A DNA stretch of 64,000 nucleotides from Acidobacteria bacterium AB60 (GTDB taxonomy: Bacteria > Acidobacteriota > Terriglobia > Terriglobales > Acidobacteriaceae). The stretch lies in assembly GCA_008682415.1 (NCBI GenBank), contig VANK01000001.1, positions 1 to 64,000 of the forward strand, given 5' to 3'. The translations under genes and the position numbers were made by a program. Position 1 is the stretch's first letter, and every line of letters starts with the position of its first letter. The notes beneath the pieces are model-generated. The model was not told where the DNA came from, made no database searches, and saw only the letters and a program-made list of their open reading frames with translations. Shown in pieces: positions 25,134 to 33,899 of this stretch.

Positions 25134-26377
25134 TGTCAAGCTTCGCAGTTCCGCTCTCTGGTCTTCAGGCGTTTTCGGATTCGCTCAATGCGATCTCGAA
25201 CAATCTCGCGAACCTCAACACCGACGGATACAAAGACAGCAGCGTCAGCTTCGCTGACATGTTCTACCAGCTGAATGGGACGTCCGGAAATGGTGATCCA
25301 GTAGGGATTGGCACCGGCGTGCAGATCAGCCAGACCACCTCGAACTTCAACAATGGCACCGTGAATTCAACCGGGATCGCGTCGAATCTTGCCATTCGGG
25401 GGAACGGGTTCTTTGTGGTGCAGAAGGATGGCGTGACGAGCTATACGCGGTCTGGCGACTTCTCGGTGAATGCTGCGGGACAGCTTACGACTCCAGAAGG
25501 CGCTCTGGTCATGGGATATCCTGCCTCGGCCGGGGTAGTGTCAACCAACTCGGCCCTCGCGCCCATTGCCGTGGGTCAGGGCGTGACCATTGCCGGCCGT
25601 GCGACCTCTACCTTCAACACCAACACCAATCTGGATGCCAGCGCAGCCGTCGGTGCCTCGTCTCCGAGCACGCCCTTGACTGTATATGATTCGCTCGGGA
25701 ACCAGCACATCCTGTCGATTCAGTACACCAAGACAGCGGCCAACTCCTGGACTTATAGCATCACCCTGCCTGCTGCCGATACGGGAGGTACAGGGGCCGC
25801 CACCACCGTCTCCACCGGCACCATGACCTTCGATCCCAACAGTGGCAATTTGCTGACTCCCACTGGAACGATCGCCGGAATCAATATCACGGGTCTGGCA
25901 GATGGAGCAGCGGCAATGAATCTGACCTGGAACCTGAATGGTTCCGCAGGAACTCCTACGATTACGCAGTTGGCGTCGGCGAGCGCCACCAGCTCAGCCA
26001 CGCAAAACGGGTACGCGGTGGGAACGATTTCTGGGTATTCCGTTCAGGCGGACGGAACGGTTGAGGGCCAATTCAGCAATGGTCAGACCTCGGCTTTGGG
26101 TCAGGTCGCGGTTGCCTCATTCGCTGACGAACAAGGGCTCCAACGGGTAGGGAGCAGCGACTACCTGCCCACCTTTGCTTCGGGCACCGCGGTTGTCGGT
26201 CAGGCGGGAACCGGCGGCCGAGGCACCATCGCCGGCGCCTCCCTCGAACTGTCCAACGTGGATTTGGCAACCGAATTTGCGAAGATGATCGTCGCTCAGC
26301 AGGGTTACCAGGCGAACGCCAAGGTCCTGACCACCCTCAATCAGGTCTCCCAGAGCACCATGCAGGCGATCAGCTAG
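25133..26377 (+). CDS. flgE: Flagellar hook protein FlgE
   Basis: The 414-residue protein is the hook subunit: N-terminal rod/hook motif (NAISNNLANLNTDGYKD, about residues 19-35), a central FlgE D2-type domain with LTVYDSLGNQH (about 182-192) and the C-terminal helix with FAKMIVAQQGYQANAKVLTTLNQV. Its length is close to E. coli FlgE (402). The translation start overlaps the flgD stop codon. A perfect hairpin follows 37 bases after the stop, so the first long flagellar operon probably ends here. Confidence 0.96.
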   Translation: MSSFAVPLSGLQAFSDSLNAISNNLANLNTDGYKDSSVSFADMFYQLNGTSGNGDPVGIGTGVQISQTTSNFNNGTVNSTGIASNLAIRGNGFFVVQKDGVTSYTRSGDFSVNAAGQLTTPEGALVMGYPASAGVVSTNSALAPIAVGQGVTIAGRATSTFNTNTNLDASAAVGASSPSTPLTVYDSLGNQHILSIQYTKTAANSWTYSITLPAADTGGTGAATTVSTGTMTFDPNSGNLLTPTGTIAGINITGLADGAAAMNLTWNLNGSAGTPTITQLASASATSSATQNGYAVGTISGYSVQADGTVEGQFSNGQTSALGQVAVASFADEQGLQRVGSSDYLPTFASGTAVVGQAGTGGRGTIAGASLELSNVDLATEFAKMIVAQQGYQANAKVLTTLNQVSQSTMQAIS

Positions 26378-26693
26378 TCGGAGCGCCGATCTTAACTATT
26401 GGTTAGAGACTTCCGCCGGGTCGAATCATGACCCGGCGCGATGTCGCGGCTTCCATCTCCTTCTCATCTATGTCTCACCTGAGGCGGCGCGGGCTACCGC
26501 TCGCGCCTGTTTCTATCTCGCTTGCTTTCAACAAACTTCCCCCGTCACCTCCCTCCTCATTATTCTCGTCGCGTCCTCTGACTTCGGTCTCCTAATTGCA
26601 CCTATGGGAGACAGGACGCCCTGCACACTCCAGCTCGCCAGATAAGACGTAACACTTCTGCGGCAGTGTCAGTCAGGGCCTTCGAGGTATGAG
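26378..26693. other. Intergenic region between flgE and fliN
   Basis: No gene is evident in these 316 bases. They start with the hairpin at 26415-26437, followed by pyrimidine-rich sequence. I searched for GG-N10-GC and GCCGATAA-type boxes before fliN and found no good match, so the promoter of the fliN-fliO-fliP block is not identified. Confidence 0.5.
26415..26437 (+). terminator. Hairpin after flgE
   Basis: GCCGGGTC (26415-26422) and GACCCGGC (26430-26437) form a perfect 8-bp stem with a 7-base loop, 37 bases after the flgE stop codon. No T-run follows, so it may attenuate rather than fully terminate. Confidence 0.55.
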
Positions 26694-26996
26694 ATGAGCT
26701 CCGCGATCCAAAACATCGAGTCCGCACCAGCCAAGCCGTTGCAGTTGACCGAGGCGGCCAATGCCAAAGAGCTTCTGCAAACGATGCCTTGGCTGCCGTG
26801 CACGCTCACTCTCGATATCCCCGTCGTCCATTTCACGATTCGTGACCTGCTGAAGCTTGCCGAGGGTTCGATCGTCGAGACAGCTTGTCACCACACGAGC
26901 GATGTTCCCCTTCGCGTGAACCAGCTGCTGGTCGGCTGGACCGAGTTCGAAGTGATCGGCGACCGGTTGGCGGTACGCATAACGGACCAAGCATGA
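26694..26996 (+). CDS. fliN: Short FliN-type motor switch protein (first FliN)
   Basis: The 100-residue protein consists of a variable N-terminus and one SpoA domain (about 38-98: LDIPVVHFTIRDLLKLAEGS, then LRVNQLLVGWTEFEVIGDRLAVRI). This is the FliN/YscQ-C domain that forms the lower C-ring and docks FliH. It lies before fliO-fliP-fliQ-fliR, where fliN is found in many bacteria, but a second, longer FliN is encoded after fliM at 34871. Its stop codon overlaps the next start (ATGA). The two may form mixed rings or have separate roles in export and switching. Confidence 0.88.
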   Translation: MSSAIQNIESAPAKPLQLTEAANAKELLQTMPWLPCTLTLDIPVVHFTIRDLLKLAEGSIVETACHHTSDVPLRVNQLLVGWTEFEVIGDRLAVRITDQA

Positions 26997-27922
26997 GTCT
27001 TGATCTGTCCAGTCTGTTGACACTGCTCAGTGCCGAATACCATGCCGCGTCGCATGGGCAGGAGGACGCACGCAGTGATGCACGTCTGGCCTCGGCGGTT
27101 CCGCCGCGAGGAAGGCTTGTGCAGTCCCCAAGCGGAGAGCCAATCCCCACGGTCGGGAGAGCCCCTTCGCACCACTTCGCCTTCCAAACGACGCAAGATA
27201 GCTCTCTACTTTGCAGTTCGAACAATGCCGTGTCGGAAGCGGCACCATCGGTTTGCAGTCGTAGCGGATCGGTCGAATCGCAGAGCTTCGAGATGTTCTT
27301 CGAACCTGCACTCGATTTACTCTCCCCGTCCCGGTACCCTTCAAGTGCGGATGTTCTAGATCATTCGGCCGACGCGCAGCCTGAGAAGGTTGTGCAAGCG
27401 GTTGAGACCACAACAACCGAGCAAGAAAGCGAATCCGTTGCCGTCGTCGAATCAGATGATCTTTCCCAGAGCGCCGCTGTCGAGTGTTCCGACGAAGCAG
27501 TCGCGGGTTCTTCTGATCAGCCGGGAACTCTCGACTGTACCTCCGCGGTCGCATTGGACTCTTGTGCATTGGGGAAGGCCGATTTGGCCGAAGGACTCTC
27601 CAGCGACGACCTGACCGTCGAGTTCACCCCTCCAGAGCCGCGCGCCAATCATCTTCAGGCTTTCTTCGGCGGATCGACGAACTCTGGCTTCCTGATGAAT
27701 GCGTGGGCATGGCTGTGCGCGACACGGGCGAAGGCTGCCGCCAAGAGAATGCGCTTGCAAGAAACCGTTTCCCTGGGAGAAAAGCGAATCGTCGCGCTGT
27801 TGGAAATTGACGGTCGCCGATTCCTCGTGGGCGGTGGGTCGACAGGTGTGGCTCTCCTGGCCCAATTGGACGGCGAACGTGATTTTCCCGCTTTGGTTCG
27901 GGAAAAGATGGGGAGTCACTGA
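26993..27922 (+). CDS. fliO: FliO-like flagellar protein with a long acidic N-terminal region
   Basis: The 309-residue protein carries a FliO-type domain only at its C-terminus (about residues 255-300: RLQETVSLGEKRIVALLEID, then FLVGGGSTGVALLAQL), matching the family pattern. The preceding 230 residues are Ser/Glu/Asp-rich, low complexity and not recognisable. FliO normally has one membrane segment just before this domain; here only a short hydrophobic stretch (about 225-237) is seen, so membrane insertion is uncertain. Position between fliN and fliP strongly supports FliO, which helps FliP assemble. The ATG at 26993 overlaps the fliN stop codon; the upstream open frame runs through fliN and is a shadow. 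Confidence 0.75.
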   Translation: MSLDLSSLLTLLSAEYHAASHGQEDARSDARLASAVPPRGRLVQSPSGEPIPTVGRAPSHHFAFQTTQDSSLLCSSNNAVSEAAPSVCSRSGSVESQSFEMFFEPALDLLSPSRYPSSADVLDHSADAQPEKVVQAVETTTTEQESESVAVVESDDLSQSAAVECSDEAVAGSSDQPGTLDCTSAVALDSCALGKADLAEGLSSDDLTVEFTPPEPRANHLQAFFGGSTNSGFLMNAWAWLCATRAKAAAKRMRLQETVSLGEKRIVALLEIDGRRFLVGGGSTGVALLAQLDGERDFPALVREKMGSH

Positions 27923-27924
27923 CG

Positions 27925-28854
27925 ATGATCCCCAAATGGTCGCAGAGCTTAGTCAGATTAACCGCCGCCGTCACTCTGCTGGCGCTCCAGACTGCTCCTG
28001 CGTTAGCGCAGCTTCGTGTCCATCACGCGCCGCTCAGCCTGGGAAAGGTAACGACGTCGATCCCAATTTCCGCTGCTCCAGAGCGCAGCATCGTCCGGGA
28101 TATTACGTCAACGAAGGAATCGTCCCCGGCCGTTCCCGCGGTCTCCTCGCAGCCATCCGCCGCTTCCATCGGCACGGTTGTGCAGCCCGCACTTTCCACG
28201 AACGGAGTGCAGATACCGGGAGTTAACGGCGGGTCCGTGCCATGGACCATCATTGTCCTTCTGACATTTCTCACCCTCGTCCCAAGTTTGCTGCTGTGCA
28301 TGACTCCGTTCGCACGGTTGCTGATTGTCTTTCATTTCCTCAGACAGGCGCTTGGGTTGCAGACGACGCCCTCAAATCAAACGCTGATTGGGTTGTCCTC
28401 GATTCTCACCTTCTTCCTGATGCAGCCGGTGGGCCTGGAGATCTATCAACAGGCGATCGTGCCGGTTCAATCGGGTCAAATCACTGCCGTCGACGCCATC
28501 GGACGCGCCTCCGGACCGATGCGCCACTTCATGGCGCACTATGTGCGCGACAAAGATGTCGCTCTCTTTGTGGAACTCGCCAAGGAACCTCGTCCCGCAT
28601 CAGTGGACGACCTATCCATGCGAGTCATGTTGCCGGCGTACATCCTGTCGGAACTGAAGGCCGGCTTTCAGATCGGCACGGTACTCTTCCTCCCCTTCTT
28701 AGTGGTGGACATGGTCGTAGCTTCGATCACGACGTCCGTGGGCATGCTGCAGCTTCCGCCGGTGGTCATCTCCACGCCGCTGAAGCTTCTTCTATTTCTG
28801 GTTGTGGACGGATGGCATTTGTTGGTTGGTTCATTGATGAGGAGCTTCAACTAG
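27925..28854 (+). CDS. fliP: Flagellar export gate protein FliP
   Basis: The 309-residue protein has a cleavable signal peptide (about residues 1-29) and then, after a variable periplasmic stretch, the four membrane segments of FliP with the family sequences MTPFARLLIVFHFLRQALG and SELKAGFQIGTVLFLPFLVV. FliP5-FliR-FliQ4 forms the export gate inside the MS-ring. It starts 2 bases after the FliO-like gene. The N-terminal periplasmic stretch of about 70 residues is longer than in E. coli. Confidence 0.96.
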   Translation: MIPKWSQSLVRLTAAVTLLALQTAPALAQLRVHHAPLSLGKVTTSIPISAAPERSIVRDITSTKESSPAVPAVSSQPSAASIGTVVQPALSTNGVQIPGVNGGSVPWTIIVLLTFLTLVPSLLLCMTPFARLLIVFHFLRQALGLQTTPSNQTLIGLSSILTFFLMQPVGLEIYQQAIVPVQSGQITAVDAIGRASGPMRHFMAHYVRDKDVALFVELAKEPRPASVDDLSMRVMLPAYILSELKAGFQIGTVLFLPFLVVDMVVASITTSVGMLQLPPVVISTPLKLLLFLVVDGWHLLVGSLMRSFN

Positions 28855-28858
28855 AGCC

Positions 28859-29128
28859 ATGGAAACAGATCAGGCAGTAATGCTCGGAAAAATGATGCTC
28901 CAGGAAGTGCTGGTCCTCAGCGCGCCGATTCTGGCGGTAGCCGTATGTATCAGCCTGGTCGTCAACATCGTTCAAGTACTGACTTCATTGCAGGACGCGA
29001 CCATCTCATCGATCCCGCGCCTGTTGGGTGCAGGCGCCGCTCTGTTCTTCTTCATGCCTTGGATGTGGCGGCATCTCGCCCACTATACGTTTCACATCTT
29101 GTCCAACTTCAACCCTTACCTCCAATGA
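28859..29128 (+). CDS. fliQ: Flagellar export gate protein FliQ
   Basis: The 89-residue protein has the two membrane segments and length of FliQ, with the family sequence VNIVQVLTSLQDATISSIPR between them. It forms the outer part of the FliPQR export gate. It starts 4 bases after fliP and overlaps fliR by 4 bases (ATGA). Confidence 0.95.
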   Translation: METDQAVMLGKMMLQEVLVLSAPILAVAVCISLVVNIVQVLTSLQDATISSIPRLLGAGAALFFFMPWMWRHLAHYTFHILSNFNPYLQ

Positions 29129-29895
29129 CTGACACAGCTCTTATCGCCATGATCGCGCGCTTCCTGACTGTAGGCATTCGTGTCTCCGGTCTGATGCTCT
29201 TTGCGCCGTTCTTCGGAAGCGTGGTCATCCCCATGCGAATCAAGGCGGTGCTGGTCCTGGCTGTCACCTTTGTACTTCTTCCATCTGTGGGGCGAAACGT
29301 CGATGTACACCAGATCGGAGAATGGCCCCTGATTGTGTTCACCGAGTTCCTGGTAGGAGCCGCCATGGGTATCGCCACGAACCTGGTGTTCGACGGGGTC
29401 AATATGGCAGGGCAGGTTCTGGGCGTTCAAATGGGCTATTCGCTGGTCAACATCCTCGATCCACAGTCACAGGTAGACACGACAGTAGTAGCTCTCTTTC
29501 AGCAGAGCATCGTCATGCTCCTGTTCCTGCGTATGGACGTGCATTATTGGCTGGTCCGCGCTGTGGGCAAGAGCTTTCTCTACCTGCCCGCAGGAACACT
29601 GAAGCTGAGCTCGCTCTTTACGCTCTCGCTCTTTCGCACCGCGGGCGAGGTGTTCAGTGTGGGCGTGCAAATTGCCGCGCCGGTACTCGCAGCTACTTTG
29701 GTGGCGGATATCGTTCTTGGCTTGCTTGGCAAGGCCTCGCCGCAGATGCCGCTCATGCTGCTGGGGCCTGCGGTAAAGAGCGTGCTCGGGATTCTCATCT
29801 TCATCGCTTCCCTCAGGTATTGGCCCGATCTCTTTCGCCACCTCTTTTTGGTGTCGTTGGAGAGCGGAGAACGGATCTTGCATTTAGCTAGCTGA
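29125..29895 (+). CDS. fliR: Flagellar export gate protein FliR
   Basis: The 256-residue polytopic membrane protein is FliR: about six hydrophobic segments and the conserved FVGAAMGI-like sequence (here FLVGAAMGIATNLVFDGVNM) and the segment ending in LGLLGKASPQMPLMLLG. One copy completes the FliPQR gate. The ATG at 29125 overlaps the fliQ stop; longer in-frame translation through fliQ is not coding. flhB follows after 6 bases. Confidence 0.95.
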   Translation: MTDTALIAMIARFLTVGIRVSGLMLFAPFFGSVVIPMRIKAVLVLAVTFVLLPSVGRNVDVHQIGEWPLIVFTEFLVGAAMGIATNLVFDGVNMAGQVLGVQMGYSLVNILDPQSQVDTTVVALFQQSIVMLLFLRMDVHYWLVRAVGKSFLYLPAGTLKLSSLFTLSLFRTAGEVFSVGVQIAAPVLAATLVADIVLGLLGKASPQMPLMLLGPAVKSVLGILIFIASLRYWPDLFRHLFLVSLESGERILHLAS

Positions 29896-29901
29896 AACGA
29901 T

Positions 29902-31002
29902 ATGGCTGACTCGAACAAAACAGAGCAGGCAACACCGCGGCGACGGCTCCGGGCGAAGGAGCAAGGCCAGGTCACGCGATCCCGCGAGCTTTCAGGGATT
30001 CTGACCATGGGCGGTGCAGTCTGCGTAACAGTGCTGATGACGCAGGTCGGCGCAGCTCATCTCACGGTCTTCTTTCGCACCGTCCTGGACTATGCCGCGA
30101 CCCAGCAGATTCAGCCAAATGGGCCGCTTCTCTTCTGGACCAGTATCGAAGTGTTGCGATGGATTGTTCCAATCCTGCTCGCCTCCCTGATGATTGCCCT
30201 CGGCGTCGGCTTTGCGCAAGGAGGATTCGTCTTTGCTCCGGCCGCGCTCGCCTTTAAGCCCGATCGCTTCAATCCCGCCACGCGGCTGGGACAGATGTTC
30301 TCCATCACCTCCTTCTCCCAGGTCCTCAAGTCCCTGTTGCCGTTCGCAGGCATTCTGTGGGTCGGAATCGGTTCCATCACGTTGCATTGGAATGCCATGT
30401 TGCTCAGCCCCAACATGGGTCTGCGGGCATTCACCGGGCTTGTCGGCTCCATGATCATGGAGATCGGCTGGAAATCCGGGCTGATTTTGCTGATTTGGGC
30501 AGGCGTCGACTATCTCTTCCAGTGGTTCAAGAACGAGAGCGACTTGAAGATGACCCGGCAGGAGATCAAGGAAGAGCTCAAGGAGTCGGATGGAAGCCCG
30601 GAAAACAAGGCGAGGATACGGCGCATTCAGCGGCAACTCCGCCGCAAGAAGATGCTCCAGGCCACGGAAACTGCGACCGTGGTAGTCACCAATCCGACCC
30701 ACTATGCAGTGGCCCTGCGCTTCGAGATGAACATGGAAGCGCCGATCGTGGTTGCCAAGGGCCTTAACCTCTTGGCCGAACGAATCAAGGCGATTGCACG
30801 AGAGCGCGATATTCCCACAATTGAAAACCGCCCGCTGGCCCAGGCTCTCTACAAGAGCGTTGAGGTCGGCGATGCCATCCCATCCAAGCTCTACCACGCT
30901 GTGGCCGAGATCCTCGTGATGGTCTTCAAGGCACAGGCAGAAGTTCGCAATCGGACCGCTCGTGCGGGCGGTAATCCCACCGGAAAGGCACCATTGCTAT
31001 GA
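29902..31002 (+). CDS. flhB: Flagellar export switch protein FlhB
   Basis: The 366-residue protein has four membrane segments (within about residues 30-215) and a cytoplasmic domain with the autocleavage motif N264-P-T-H, which changes export from hook to filament substrates in concert with FliK. The N-terminus ATPRRRLRAKEQGQVTRSRE is typical. Next to it is flhA, overlapping by 4 bases. All residues needed for autocleavage are present. Confidence 0.96.
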   Translation: MADSNKTEQATPRRRLRAKEQGQVTRSRELSGILTMGGAVCVTVLMTQVGAAHLTVFFRTVLDYAATQQIQPNGPLLFWTSIEVLRWIVPILLASLMIALGVGFAQGGFVFAPAALAFKPDRFNPATRLGQMFSITSFSQVLKSLLPFAGILWVGIGSITLHWNAMLLSPNMGLRAFTGLVGSMIMEIGWKSGLILLIWAGVDYLFQWFKNESDLKMTRQEIKEELKESDGSPENKARIRRIQRQLRRKKMLQATETATVVVTNPTHYAVALRFEMNMEAPIVVAKGLNLLAERIKAIARERDIPTIENRPLAQALYKSVEVGDAIPSKLYHAVAEILVMVFKAQAEVRNRTARAGGNPTGKAPLL

Positions 31003-33071
31003 CCAAGAAAACCGGACTTCTTGCCTCAATGCGAGCCTCCTCCGAGTGGATCGTGCCCACATCCGCGGTGGCGCTCGTCTTTGTTATGCTCGTTCCCCTT
31101 CCGGGCATCGTCCTTGATCTGCTACTCACCTTCAGCATTACCGCGTCGGTGTTGGTGTTGCTCACCGCGATTCAGATTCTGCGTCCCGTACAGTTTTCGG
31201 TTTTCCCCAGCCTCATTCTTTTGCTCACCTTGATGCGCCTTTCGCTGGATTTGGCAAGCACCCGGCGCATTCTGCTGCACGGCAATGAGGGTTCCTCCGC
31301 GGCAGGGAAGGTGATTGAAGCATTCGGACAGTTCGTAGTAGGTGGTAACTACATTGTCGGCTTCGTATTATTCATCGCCCTCATAGCTATCCAGTATCTG
31401 GTTGTCAGTCACGGTGCGGTGCGAACCGCGGAAGTGACGGCCCGATTCACCCTCGACGCCATGCCCGGAAAGCAGATGGCCATCGACGCGGACCTGAATG
31501 CCGGGCTCATCGATTCAGACCAGGCGAGGCAGCGCCGCGAGCAGGTAGCTCGCGAAGCAGAGTTCTGCGGCGCCATGGACGGTGCGGCACGCTTTAGCCA
31601 GCGCGATTCCCTGGCAACGATCCTGATCATGGCGATCAACATCGTTGCTGGGTTCCTCATTGGCGTCTTTCAACAGGGAGTGCCGTTCCAGGAGGCGTTG
31701 AAAACATACACAATCCTGACTGTAGGGGACGGCCTGGTGGCGATCATCCCCTCCTTGCTGGTTTCCGTGGCGGGCGGCATTGTCGTGACGCGTGCAGCGT
31801 CCAACTATTCTCTCGGTACGGACATCGGCAAGCAGCTATTCAAATCTTCTCGTCAGCTGTGGATTGTCAGTGGAGTTCTGCTCGCATTGGCGCTGATTCC
31901 AGGGCTTCCGAAGCTCCCATTTATCGCAATGGCCGGAGTCACCATCTTCCTTGCCCGGAAGATAAAGCCCTCCAAGGCTGATCAGGAATCTGCTCTTCAA
32001 GCCACAGCGAAACCCGCGGCCCCCGGTTCTCCGGCTGTCGATCCGATGGACGCTGCGCTCAAACTCGACGATCTGATGCTCGAGGTGGGTGTTGGTCTGG
32101 TGCCCCTGGTCGATGCCAAGCAAGGGGGACAGTTGCTGGCGCGCGTTAAGTCCCTGCGGAAGAACCTGGCCCAGCAACTGGGCTTTCTCGTGCCCTCTAT
32201 TCACATCACGGACAATCTGCAGCTCAAGGAGCGCGAGTACGTCGTCTACCTTCGTGGAGTCGAGATTGCACGATGGGAGATGCGGCGGGGATGCCTGTTG
32301 GCCATCAGCTCGAATCCGAATGCGGCCGAACTTCCCGGCCACCAGACCCAGGAGCCTGCATTCAATTCGCCGGCCCGGTGGATCGCGCCGGAGATCCAGG
32401 CGCAGGCAATCGCGGCCGGCTATGCCGTTGTTGATCAGACCGCCGTTCTTGCCGCTCACCTCGCGGAAATCATCAAGAGGAACGCGCATGAACTGCTGAC
32501 GCGCCATGAGACGAAGCGGCTCATCGACCGGCTTGCGGATTCTCATCCCAAGCTTGCAGACGAGCTGGTTCCAAAGCTGATGAGCCTTGGCGAAGTACAG
32601 AAGATCCTGCAGCTCCTGTTGCGAGAACAGGTGTCCATCCGCGATCTTGGAACCATCCTAGAGACGCTCGCTGAAGCTGCGCCTGCGAACAAGAATCCGA
32701 TCCACCTGGTCGAAGCGGTGCGTCACGCCCTTGGCCGTTCTTTCATCCGGCCGCTATTGGATGAAAACGGGCAACTGAAGGTGGTCACGCTCGACAGTTC
32801 GATCGAAGAAGAATGCGCGCGAGCCTGCGCACCCTCGCAGCAGGGGAGCGTCAGCGGGCTGCAGATCTCGGTAGCACGAAAAGTATTGGATGGGTTGAGA
32901 GCAATGCTGGGCGATCAGGTGGGCATGGCTCCCCCCGTTCTGCTTTGCTCCTCGCCCGGCCGTTTCTACTTGCGCAGGTTGTTAGAGCCGTTTGTCCCCA
33001 AGGTTGTAGTCATTTCCCCCACTGAAATTCCACCAATGATTCACGTGCAGTCCCTGGGCTCTGTCCGATAA
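30999..33071 (+). CDS. flhA: Flagellar export apparatus protein FlhA
   Basis: The 690-residue protein is FlhA, the nonameric export platform: about eight membrane segments in the first 320 residues, including the FHIPEP region with RFTLDAMPGKQMAIDADLN (about residues 148-166), and a large C-terminal cytoplasmic domain (about 350-690) that binds export chaperones. Length is standard. The genes flhF and flhG, often found directly after flhA, are absent here; fliA follows after 36 bases. Confidence 0.97.
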   Translation: MTKKTGLLASMRASSEWIVPTSAVALVFVMLVPLPGIVLDLLLTFSITASVLVLLTAIQILRPVQFSVFPSLILLLTLMRLSLDLASTRRILLHGNEGSSAAGKVIEAFGQFVVGGNYIVGFVLFIALIAIQYLVVSHGAVRTAEVTARFTLDAMPGKQMAIDADLNAGLIDSDQARQRREQVAREAEFCGAMDGAARFSQRDSLATILIMAINIVAGFLIGVFQQGVPFQEALKTYTILTVGDGLVAIIPSLLVSVAGGIVVTRAASNYSLGTDIGKQLFKSSRQLWIVSGVLLALALIPGLPKLPFIAMAGVTIFLARKIKPSKADQESALQATAKPAAPGSPAVDPMDAALKLDDLMLEVGVGLVPLVDAKQGGQLLARVKSLRKNLAQQLGFLVPSIHITDNLQLKEREYVVYLRGVEIARWEMRRGCLLAISSNPNAAELPGHQTQEPAFNSPARWIAPEIQAQAIAAGYAVVDQTAVLAAHLAEIIKRNAHELLTRHETKRLIDRLADSHPKLADELVPKLMSLGEVQKILQLLLREQVSIRDLGTILETLAEAAPANKNPIHLVEAVRHALGRSFIRPLLDENGQLKVVTLDSSIEEECARACAPSQQGSVSGLQISVARKVLDGLRAMLGDQVGMAPPVLLCSSPGRFYLRRLLEPFVPKVVVISPTEIPPMIHVQSLGSVR

Positions 33072-33107
33072 ACCGGCGATCCTGGTACGCCATAACGAGG
33101 TAAAACG

Positions 33108-33899
33108 ATGACACCAGCAGAATTGGCATATAAGGCAAGCATGATCGACGTGGACGCTTGCAACGGGCTTGCAATGCAGGAGCTCCCACAGGTGTATTAC
33201 ATCGCGGCGCGAATCCATGGCCGCCTTCCCAACCACGTCGAACTGGAAGACCTGGTCAACGCCGGTGTGATTGGGCTGCTTGAGGCCAGTCGGACATTCG
33301 ATAGCTCCAAGAATGCCCAATTCAAAACCTTCGCCAAGTTCCGCATTCGCGGCGCGATTCTCGATAGCCTTCGCGAACTTGATTGGGGTTCGCGAACTCT
33401 TCGCCGCAAGGGACGCGCCGTTTCGGACGCCATCGTTCGTCTGGAGGCGAAGCTTGGACGGCAACCCGCTGAGTCGGAGATCGCGGAGGAATTGCAGATC
33501 GATCAGCAGCAGCTTCAGCAATTGCTCGCTCAGCTCGATAGCCTCTACGTGGTCAATCAGCAGTCGATCGCCTCGCCAGATCGAAGTGAGCAGCTCGACA
33601 TCATCGAGTCTGCTCCCAGTCTCGATGATCCGAGCCCCTTCGATCTGTGCCTGCAGGGGGAAGTGAAGGAAAAGCTTTCAGAAGCTGTCGCTAAGCTCAG
33701 TGAGAGGGAGCAGTTGATTATCTCCCTCTATTATCGCGAAGAGCTCACGATGAAAGAAGTGGCCGAGGTCGTGGGTGTCGCGGTCTCGAGAGTCTCGCAG
33801 ATCCACTGCGCGGCGATGGCGAAACTCAGGGCATCCCTCGTCCATCTGCAGTCCCCCACGGGCAGAGATAACCGCCTCGGAAAGGGGAGACCCGCATGA
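33108..33899 (+). CDS. fliA: Flagellar sigma factor FliA (sigma28)
   Basis: The 263-residue protein is a group 3 sigma factor of the FliA/WhiG type, with regions 2 (about 40-110; LEDLVNAGVIGLLEA and FKTFAKFRIRGAILDSLRE), 3 (about 115-165) and 4 (about 195-255; SEREQLIISLYYREELTMKE and VSRVSQIH). It directs RNA polymerase to late flagellar promoters of the GCCGATAA type and is held by FlgM (42021). The window contains six good candidate sites for it. It overlaps fliM by 4 bases, so it is made together with the C-ring genes. Confidence 0.95.
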   Translation: MTPAELAYKASMIDVDACNGLAMQELPQVYYIAARIHGRLPNHVELEDLVNAGVIGLLEASRTFDSSKNAQFKTFAKFRIRGAILDSLRELDWGSRTLRRKGRAVSDAIVRLEAKLGRQPAESEIAEELQIDQQQLQQLLAQLDSLYVVNQQSIASPDRSEQLDIIESAPSLDDPSPFDLCLQGEVKEKLSEAVAKLSEREQLIISLYYREELTMKEVAEVVGVAVSRVSQIHCAAMAKLRASLVHLQSPTGRDNRLGKGRPA

